NCBI RefSeq assembly: GCF_023016285.1
Contig: NZ_CP095413.1
Coordinates: 2,170,001-2,234,000 of the forward strand
Direction of reading: 5' to 3'
Length of the DNA: 64,000 nucleotides
DNA from: Muricauda sp. SCSIO 64092
GTDB taxonomy: Bacteria > Bacteroidota > Bacteroidia > Flavobacteriales > Flavobacteriaceae
Below the pieces are notes generated by a model. It did no database searches, had not been told where the DNA came from, and worked only from the letters and a program-made list of their open reading frames with translations. Shown in pieces: positions 1-6,336 of this stretch. The position numbers and the translations under genes were made by a program. Position 1 is the stretch's first letter, and the number at the start of each line of letters is the position of its first letter.

Positions 1-1455
1 TACGTTGATACCGCGAACGGTTCCCACATCATGGTTTACCCGGGTCAGAAACCCGCCATAACTGCCTCCATAGACAATATCGTTATTGGCGGGGTCTACG
101 GCAATATGGGCGCTCTCCCCGCCAGCGGTACGCTCCCAATCCTCCTCACCGATACCTCCGCCATCGGAACGATGGTTGATCCGTACGGTGCTGTTATCCT
201 GTTGGGCCACATAAATACGATAGGGAAATGCATTGTCCGTGGTCACCCGGTAAAACTGTGCCGTGGGTTGGTTGTAATAAGTACTCCAGGTTTCCCCACC
301 ATCATAGCTCACCTGTGCGCCACCATCATCACCAATGATCATCCGTTGGCTGTTTTCCGGGGCAATCCACAGATCGTGATGATCCCCGTGCGGGGCATTA
401 AAGGTATTGAAGGTTTTTCCGCCATCGGTGGATTTGTGGTAACGTACGTTCAACACATAAACCACATCCTTATCTTCGGTATCGGCATATACACGGGTGT
501 AATACCATGCCCGTTGACGCAATTTTCGTTCGCTGTTGACCTGCGTCCATTTTTTTCCACCATCATCCGAGCGATACAAGCCTCCCTTTTCCTTGTGCTC
601 CACAATGGCAAATACGCGTTCTGAATTCACTGGGGAAACGGAAACCCCTATGATTCCCAGGGTATCTTTGGGAAAGCCTTCATTCTTTGAAATCTCGGTC
701 CAGGTATCGCCGCTATCCGTACTCTTCCAAAGGGCGGAACCCTCACCCCCACTACTCAGTGAGTACGGGGTGCGCTGGGCACGCCAGGTGGAAGCATATA
801 AAATCCTTGGATTATTGGGGTCAAAGGTCAGATCCACCGCTCCAGATTGGTCGTTGACAAAAAGGATCTGCTTCCAGCTCTTGCCCCCATCCGTACTTTT
901 ATACACCCCCCGTTCTTTGGTCGGTTTGTAAATATTTCCCAAAACTGCGGCATATACCGTATTGTAATCCGTGGGATGCACCCGAATTCGAGGGACATGC
1001 CTACTTTTTTCCAATCCGGCTTTTTCCCAGGTTTTTCCCGCGTCCACGGTTTTCCAAATACCATAACCACTGGATACATTGCCGCGCAATGTTTTTTCAC
1101 CTCCCCCAACATAAATGACGTTGGCATCGCTTTTGGCAACTTCCACCGCTCCGATACTTCCGCCGAAATATCCATCCGAAATGTTTTCCCAGGATCGGCC
1201 GCCATTTAAGGTCTTCCAGACCCCTCCCCCGGTTGCGCCAAAATAGAAGAGATTGGGATTTCCAGGAACCCCGGTTACCGCCGCGGACCGACCCCCACGA
1301 AAAGGACCCACCAGGCGGTACTCCATACTGGAATACAAATCGGCGGGGATTTCCGGTGCGGTTTGGCCTTTCTTTCGTCTTTGGGATTCCCCGGTAATGG
1401 TAAATAAACAGAGGGCAAGCAAGGTGATGCCTGCTTTGGTCAATAGCGGTTTCAT
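1..1455 (-). CDS. BNR/VPS10-like beta-propeller protein, partial
   Basis: The minus strand is open from an ATG at 1453-1455 to the window edge, giving the first 485 residues of a protein whose C-terminus is missing. A hydrophobic signal segment (residues 5-22) is followed by repeated blades of the type GGxWKTxDGGxTWE, GVYKSTDGGKSWKQ, ALWKSTDSGDTWTE and GLYRSDDGGKKWTQ. These are the Asp-box/BNR motifs of sortilin (VPS10)-like and sialidase-like propellers. Bacteroidota members of this family are usually around 1000 residues, so about half is probably absent here. The protein is likely exported. Its substrate is not predictable from the repeats. It diverges from the DUF1080 lipoprotein gene across a 124-bp gap. 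Confidence 0.85.
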   Translation of the reverse strand, partial: MKPLLTKAGITLLALCLFTITGESQRRKKGQTAPEIPADLYSSMEYRLVGPFRGGRSAAVTGVPGNPNLFYFGATGGGVWKTLNGGRSWENISDGYFGGSIGAVEVAKSDANVIYVGGGEKTLRGNVSSGYGIWKTVDAGKTWEKAGLEKSRHVPRIRVHPTDYNTVYAAVLGNIYKPTKERGVYKSTDGGKSWKQILFVNDQSGAVDLTFDPNNPRILYASTWRAQRTPYSLSSGGEGSALWKSTDSGDTWTEISKNEGFPKDTLGIIGVSVSPVNSERVFAIVEHKEKGGLYRSDDGGKKWTQVNSERKLRQRAWYYTRVYADTEDKDVVYVLNVRYHKSTDGGKTFNTFNAPHGDHHDLWIAPENSQRMIIGDDGGAQVSYDGGETWSTYYNQPTAQFYRVTTDNAFPYRIYVAQQDNSTVRINHRSDGGGIGEEDWERTAGGESAHIAVDPANNDIVYGGSYGGFLTRVNHDVGTVRGINV

Positions 1456-1579
1456 TTATGTGTTCTTTTGAATTAGTCGTTTCTAAAAGTACTGAAAAAG
1501 GAGGAAATAGTATTACTAATATTTTGTACTTTCAATGGCTTCATTTGTAACTTCATTGGCTTGATAAATGACCTGTTCC

Positions 1580-2371
1580 ATGTATAAGTACCTTTTTTTA
1601 CTATCGCTTTTATTCGTTTCGATATCCTGTAAAGAAAACAGCAAATCCCATGGGGAAGCTATTGAAAATAAGGTTGCGGAAGAACAAAAGTCGGAATGGA
1701 CGTATCTGTTTGATGGAACCAGCCTGGACGGTTGGCGGGGCTACGGCATGGATGCCCTTCCCCCAGGGTGGACCATTAAGGACAGCACCCTGACCTTTGA
1801 CACGGAACTGGGCCTAGAACAAAATTATACGGGCGGTAAGGATATCATTTATGGCGATGAGGAGTTCGACAATTTTGAACTATATCTGGAATGGAAACTC
1901 CCCGAAGGCGGAAACAGCGGTATATTCTACCATGTGAAAGAGGGCTATGACGGCCCTCCCGTGGTGTCCCCGGAATATCAGCTGATCGACGATGAGAATT
2001 ATGCCAGCATCCATGACCTAACGGCATACAACGAACAATTTGGGGCGGAACATCCCGAATTATTGCAGGACTGGCAGAAGACAGGAGCCGATTATGCCAT
2101 GCATGTTGCCGATGAATCCCAAAAGGAACTGAACCCCGTTGGCGAGTGGAATTCCTCTAAAATTGTGTTCACTCCCGAAAAAGTGGAACATTGGCTCAAT
2201 GGGAAAAAGTTACTGGAATTTGAACCCTGGTCGGCCGATTGGAACGAAAAGAAGAATTCGGGAAAGTGGGATAATGCGCCTGATTATGGGAAATACAAAT
2301 CCGGCTATATTGCCCTTCAAGACCATGCCAGTCCGATCTGGTTCAGAAATATTAAAATCAAAAAATTATAA
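1580..2371 (+). CDS. DUF1080 (3-keto-disaccharide hydrolase-like) lipoprotein
   Basis: The product has a lipoprotein signal (hydrophobic MYKYLFLLSLLF, then S-I-S-C as lipobox, Cys at residue 17), so it is probably anchored in the cell envelope. The mature part is a single concanavalin-like jelly roll of the DUF1080 family, with the family signatures LFDGTSLDGW, GGNSGIFYH, EYQLIDDENY and the C-terminal strand IWFRNIKIKKL. Characterised relatives hydrolyse 3-keto-glycosides, but many members are uncharacterised. An ATG four codons upstream (1568) is possible, but the signal peptide fits better from 1580. It lies 6 bp before a Gfo/Idh/MocA oxidoreductase gene. That pairing is consistent with an oxidise-then-cleave sugar pathway (inference). 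Confidence 0.85.
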   Translation: MYKYLFLLSLLFVSISCKENSKSHGEAIENKVAEEQKSEWTYLFDGTSLDGWRGYGMDALPPGWTIKDSTLTFDTELGLEQNYTGGKDIIYGDEEFDNFELYLEWKLPEGGNSGIFYHVKEGYDGPPVVSPEYQLIDDENYASIHDLTAYNEQFGAEHPELLQDWQKTGADYAMHVADESQKELNPVGEWNSSKIVFTPEKVEHWLNGKKLLEFEPWSADWNEKKNSGKWDNAPDYGKYKSGYIALQDHASPIWFRNIKIKKL

Positions 2372-2377
2372 CCAAAG

Positions 2378-3787
2378 ATGAACAAACGCGATTTTCTAAA
2401 AAAGACCGGAATTGGAGTGCTGGGCGCCATGGCGGCCCCTTCCTTGCTTAAAGCACATACTATGGGCCCAAACGACCGATTACGAACCGCACATATTGGT
2501 GTAGGAAATATGGGGGGAGAAGACCTTAGGGATATTTCATCCCATCCAAAAGTGGATGTAGTCGCACTTTGTGATGTGGATGCCATCAACCTTTCAGCGG
2601 CGCGCAAGTTGCATCCCAAAGCCCGGGTCTTTTTTGATTATCGGGTGATGCTGGATGAGATGAAGGACGAAATTGATGCCGTAATCGTTTCCACTCCAGA
2701 CCATACCCATGCACCAGCTTCCTTATTGGCCATGAAAATGGGAAAAAACGTATACTGTCAAAAACCCTTGACCCATTATGTGGCGGAATCCCGCGCCATG
2801 AAAAAAATGGCTGCGGAGAAAAATCTGGTCACCCAAATGGGGATTCAGGTACATTCCTTTTACGATTACAAACTGGCCACCTTGTTGATCCAGGATGGCA
2901 TTATTGGCAAAGTACATACCGTACATGCCTGGAGTCCAAAATCGTGGGGGTATAACGGTTCGGAACCGGAAGGGGAAGACCCCGTACCTGCGCAGTTGGA
3001 CTGGAACCTGTGGTTGGGGACCTCCGCAAAACGCCCGTACAAGGAAGGATATTACCATCCGGGCAACTGGCGTAAATTAATGGATTACGGCTGCGGTACC
3101 CTGGGTGATATGGGCGTCCATATTTTTGATACGCCGTATAATGCCCTTAATTTAGATGTGCCCATGACCGTTAAAAACGAGTGTCGCGAACCCAACGGTT
3201 TTGGTTTTCCCGAAAATAATATCGTTACCTATGAATTCCCGGGAACGGACTATACCGGAAAGACCTTAAAATGGATTTGGTATGATGGCCCCGGCATGCC
3301 TCCTGCCCATGAGGATTTGGTGCTTCCGGGAGCAAAAGACATGGCGAAATCGAAACAAAAGACAAAAAATGACATTTCCCTGGATGCCGGAGTGGCCGAA
3401 GAAGGGCAACTCCCCGAACAAGGCGCCATGTTTGTAGGGACCAAAGGTCGACTGTTGTTGCCCCATTTTATGCAATTGCCCAAGAAAATAGTTCGGGGCA
3501 AATATGTGGATATTTCCAAGGATATTGCCAAACACAATTTGGGGGAACCCATCCGCAATTATGCCAGTGAAGGCCCAAAACACTACCACCAATTTGTGGA
3601 TGCCTGTTTGGGCAAAGGGGAATGTACCGCACCTTTTGCGTATGCGGCCCGACTTACGGAAACCATCCTTTTAGGGGTGATTGCAGGACGCTTTCCCAAC
3701 CAGACACTACATTGGGATGCCGCCACGGCACAGTTTGCGGAAACCGAGGCCAATCAGTATTTGGCTGGGGACTATCGGGAGTTTTAA
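2378..3787 (+). CDS. Gfo/Idh/MocA family oxidoreductase, exported
   Basis: The 469-residue product begins with NKRDFLKKTG followed by a hydrophobic stretch ending in LLKAH, a Tat-like signal in which the twin arginine is KR, so export is likely but not certain. A Rossmann NAD(P) fold follows (IGVGNMGGEDL, then VVALCDVD). The conserved EKP position of the family reads CQKPLTHY near residue 130, and the C-terminal substrate domain is complete. Such enzymes oxidise or reduce sugars and cyclitols. Spacing to the upstream DUF1080 gene is 6 bp, so the two are probably cotranscribed. The ORF ends just before a stretch of GC-rich hairpins. Confidence 0.88.
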   Translation: MNKRDFLKKTGIGVLGAMAAPSLLKAHTMGPNDRLRTAHIGVGNMGGEDLRDISSHPKVDVVALCDVDAINLSAARKLHPKARVFFDYRVMLDEMKDEIDAVIVSTPDHTHAPASLLAMKMGKNVYCQKPLTHYVAESRAMKKMAAEKNLVTQMGIQVHSFYDYKLATLLIQDGIIGKVHTVHAWSPKSWGYNGSEPEGEDPVPAQLDWNLWLGTSAKRPYKEGYYHPGNWRKLMDYGCGTLGDMGVHIFDTPYNALNLDVPMTVKNECREPNGFGFPENNIVTYEFPGTDYTGKTLKWIWYDGPGMPPAHEDLVLPGAKDMAKSKQKTKNDISLDAGVAEEGQLPEQGAMFVGTKGRLLLPHFMQLPKKIVRGKYVDISKDIAKHNLGEPIRNYASEGPKHYHQFVDACLGKGECTAPFAYAARLTETILLGVIAGRFPNQTLHWDAATAQFAETEANQYLAGDYREF

Positions 3788-4061
3788 GGCCCCTCCGCTC
3801 CCGCTATCGCGGGACCACCTCCCCTTGACCAAGGGGAGGAGCTAACAGTAGCACACTGAGCTCGAATTCCCCTTATCAAAAAAACATAGCTCCCCTCCCT
3901 GAGCAGGGAGGGGTGTTTTACCTTTGGTGAAACGGGGTGGGTCGCCACAAAAACCCCAGCTTTTTTATAGGAAAACCTTAAATCATTCCCGTCATTTTTA
4001 ATTAAAGTACGGTTTGGTTATTTTGGTGGTACTATAATTCCCTCTTAAATTCAAAATTGTT
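3788..4061. repeat. Intergenic hairpin repeats at the left side of the R-M island
   Basis: This non-coding gap holds three inverted repeats: CCCGC-TATC-GCGGG; CCTCCCCTTG-AC-CAAGGGGAGG at 3818-3839; and CCCCTCCCTG-AG-CAGGGAGGGG at 3892-3913, the last followed by TGTTTTA. The 3818-3839 palindrome recurs at 9999-10020 (one base changed) and 11644-11665, so it belongs to a dispersed repeat family. The 3892-3913 stem could also act as a transcription terminator for the oxidoreductase operon. Confidence 0.7.
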
Positions 4062-4904
4062 TTGACCCGACCACAAACCATCCAGATTTTTTTACCCGAC
4101 GGCTCACCGCGAAGTGTAAAGATTGCTGAAATTACCAATCGCGTAGTCAAAGCTATTCTTGTACCAAGAAATAAGTTGGAATACATCTCTACAAGACGAG
4201 AACTAAAAAACGTAGGTATCTATTTTCTTTTCGGAGAATCAGAAGAAAAGGCAAAACCAATAGTCTACATTGGAGAAGCCGAGGACTGTCTAGATAGGTT
4301 AAAGCAACAAAACAAACAGAGAGATTTCTGGAATTATGCAGTTGCAATGGTTTCCAAGACCAATGCATTCACTAAAGCCCATGTAAAATATCTAGAACAT
4401 ATTGCTATAAAACTGGCAATAGATTCTAATACCTATGGGACAGAAAATGGCACTCTACCTAGTACACCATTCATAACAGAGTCTATGGAGGCCGATTTGC
4501 TGGATAGCTTTGATACCATTAAGATTTTGCTATCTACGTTGGGATTTCCGTTATATGAAAAAGTGGATAAATCTCTTATAAATGAAAAAGAATTGCTTTT
4601 CATCAATGGGAGAGAAGTCAAAGCAGAAGGTGATTTAATAGATGATGGCTTTGTTGTATTTAAAGGATCGCAGGCTAAAAAAGATACTGTCCCCAGTTGT
4701 CATCAATATTTAATTACCCTTCGGCAAAACCTCATTTCAGCTGAAATTTTGGTTGACAAAGGTTCCTACTATCATTTTGAGAAAAATTACATTTTCAACT
4801 CCCCAAGTACCGCGGGAGGAGTAGTTTTAGGGAGGTCGACCAATGGTTGGAAAAAATGGAAAAACAAAGAAGGAAAAACATTGGATGAACTTAAACGCCA
4901 CTAA
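4062..4904 (+). CDS. GIY-YIG nuclease family protein with C-terminal DUF4357
   Basis: The 280-residue protein has GIY at residues 52-54 and YIG at 69-71, followed by an Arg-containing helix region, as in the GIY-YIG nuclease core. The C-terminal tail (SPSTAGGVVLG, then NGWKKWKNKEGKTLDEL) matches DUF4357, a module often found in restriction-associated proteins. The only standard start after the upstream in-frame stop is TTG at 4062. The gene is AT-rich like the next three genes and unlike the flanking chromosome. It could be a nuclease that assists or supplements the R-M system, but the context alone does not prove this. Confidence 0.8.
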   Translation: MTRPQTIQIFLPDGSPRSVKIAEITNRVVKAILVPRNKLEYISTRRELKNVGIYFLFGESEEKAKPIVYIGEAEDCLDRLKQQNKQRDFWNYAVAMVSKTNAFTKAHVKYLEHIAIKLAIDSNTYGTENGTLPSTPFITESMEADLLDSFDTIKILLSTLGFPLYEKVDKSLINEKELLFINGREVKAEGDLIDDGFVVFKGSQAKKDTVPSCHQYLITLRQNLISAEILVDKGSYYHFEKNYIFNSPSTAGGVVLGRSTNGWKKWKNKEGKTLDELKRH

Positions 4905-5043
4905 ACAAATAAAGATTTGTGGATATCTAACATTTATTAGGGCAATTTACATTATATACTTTTCAAAACAATAGAGCCAATCCTTGAACAGGACTTTTTT
5001 TCAAATCTCATTTTAGAAAATAAAGAACTTCTCTAAAAAAAAC

Positions 5044-5051
5044 TAATTTTG
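5044..5051 (+). promoter_or_regulatory. Predicted -7 promoter box (TAATTTTG) of the controller gene
   Basis: TAATTTTG matches the Bacteroidota -7 consensus TAnnTTTG and lies 33 nt before the ATG of the XRE controller. No clear TTTG is present at the -33 position, as might be expected for an activator-dependent promoter. Its last three bases overlap the palindrome at 5049-5065. Confidence 0.5.
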
Positions 5052-5065
5052 TCATAAGGTGACAA
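5049..5065. promoter_or_regulatory. Perfect inverted repeat, candidate C-box operator
   Basis: TTGTCA-TAAGG-TGACAA is a perfect 6-bp inverted repeat with a 5-bp spacer. It overlaps the -7 box and the expected transcription start of the controller gene. A direct repeat ACAAGT follows at 5062-5067 and 5076-5081. Position and symmetry fit an operator for the dimeric XRE protein encoded immediately downstream. Binding itself is inferred. Confidence 0.55.
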
Positions 5066-5084
5066 GTTTATAATTACAAGTCAA

Positions 5085-5411
5085 ATGAAACAAAGATTTG
5101 GGGAATATATTCGTGAATTGCGCACAAAAAAAGGAATGACACTGACTCAACTGGGTGCCAAACTTGAACTAGACTCTGCCAATCTAAGCAAAATTGAAAA
5201 TGGAAAAAGAGAGTTTGATGAGAAGAGGTTAGATCTTCTAGCAACTGTTTTCAATTTAAGTTTAGATGAACTCAAAACAGAATTTTTTAGTGACCTGTTT
5301 GCTAAGAAGCTTTATGAAAATAGTTGCTCTACGAAAGCTTTACATGTTGCAGAAAAAAAAGTAAAGTATCTGAGACAGATGAACGTTAAACAGGAAAGTC
5401 TAAAACTTTAA
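5085..5411 (+). CDS. XRE-family transcriptional regulator (R-M controller protein)
   Basis: The 108-residue protein has a canonical helix-turn-helix at about residues 16-42 (GMTLTQLGAKLELDSANLSKIENGKR) within an N-terminal XRE domain, followed by a short basic C-terminal helix. Small XRE proteins directly upstream of methylase and restriction genes are controller (C) proteins, which time endonuclease expression after methylation. It is 7 bp upstream of the methyltransferase gene. A palindrome overlapping its own promoter box supports autoregulation. C proteins are usually 70-100 residues, so the length is slightly above normal. Confidence 0.82.
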   Translation: MKQRFGEYIRELRTKKGMTLTQLGAKLELDSANLSKIENGKREFDEKRLDLLATVFNLSLDELKTEFFSDLFAKKLYENSCSTKALHVAEKKVKYLRQMNVKQESLKL

Positions 5412-5418
5412 AACAAAG

Positions 5419-6336
5419 ATGTCAAAAAGCTTGAATAAATATCTCAACAAAGTTATACAAGGTGATTGCCTCGTGGAAATGAAAGGAATTCCAGACAAGA
5501 GTATCGATATGATTCTTTGTGATTTGCCATATGGCACAACCCAGAACAAATGGGATTCTGTAATTGATTTAGATAAGCTTTGGAAAGAATATTATAGGAT
5601 TATAAAAGATAATGGGGCTATAGTACTGACTTCCCAAGGGATTTTTACGGCAAAACTAATTCTTAGCAATGAAAAGCATTTTAAGTACAAAATTGTATGG
5701 ATAAAATCCAAAGCAACCAATTTCTTAAATGCCAAGAAGCAACCTTTGAGAAAACACGAAGACATTTGTATTTTCTATAAAAAACAACCCATCTATAACC
5801 CTCAAATGTCAGAAGGAGAAGCATATGACAAGGGTTACAGAAAAGACCAATTAACAGGTAGTTATGGTGATTTTAAATCTAATCACGTGAAAAGTAACGG
5901 AAAACGATATCCAACTGATATTATTGCCCTCGAGGAAAAAGCTACTGACGATTATGTTTATATAAAAACAGCAGAATCAGAAGGGGAAGTATATCACCCA
6001 ACTCAAAAACCTGTTGAACTTGGGCGTTATCTAATCAAGACCTTTACAAAACCAGGAGATATAGTTTTGGATAATGCATGTGGTAGCGGTAGTTTTCTTC
6101 TTTCCGCTATTCTTGAGAATAGAAATTTTATAGGAATTGAAAAGAATGAGGATGTCTTACTTCATAAAGTTAAAGAAGTAGATTATATCAAAATATGTAC
6201 AGATAGAATAACTGCAACACTTAAGAAAAAAGAAGTTAAAAAAACGACTTTACGCCTTTTCAATGAACCAATACTTAAATACCACACATTAAATTATGAA
6301 GCTAAACGAAAGGTCTTGGGCGGGACATGTAATTAG
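5419..6336 (+). CDS. Site-specific DNA methyltransferase, beta class (N4-C or N6-A)
   Basis: The 305-residue protein carries motif IV DLPYG (residues 35-39, with TTQNKWD after it), then HPTQKPVEL (193-201), then motif I DNACGSGSF (218-226). Catalytic motif before SAM motif is the beta-class order of the N6_N4_Mtase family. It should protect one or both strands of the restriction site by methylating adenine-N6 or cytosine-N4. The spacing is 7 bp from the controller gene, and its 3' end overlaps the next gene by 41 bp in a different frame, so expression is coupled. Confidence 0.9.
   Translation: MSKSLNKYLNKVIQGDCLVEMKGIPDKSIDMILCDLPYGTTQNKWDSVIDLDKLWKEYYRIIKDNGAIVLTSQGIFTAKLILSNEKHFKYKIVWIKSKATNFLNAKKQPLRKHEDICIFYKKQPIYNPQMSEGEAYDKGYRKDQLTGSYGDFKSNHVKSNGKRYPTDIIALEEKATDDYVYIKTAESEGEVYHPTQKPVELGRYLIKTFTKPGDIVLDNACGSGSFLLSAILENRNFIGIEKNEDVLLHKVKEVDYIKICTDRITATLKKKEVKKTTLRLFNEPILKYHTLNYEAKRKVLGGTCN

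Noticed and set aside
31..1209. Open frames on the plus strand antisense to the BNR/VPS10-like gene
   Set aside because: The minus-strand frame is open for all 485 codons and has clear Asp-box repeats. The plus-strand frames have no recognisable domains.
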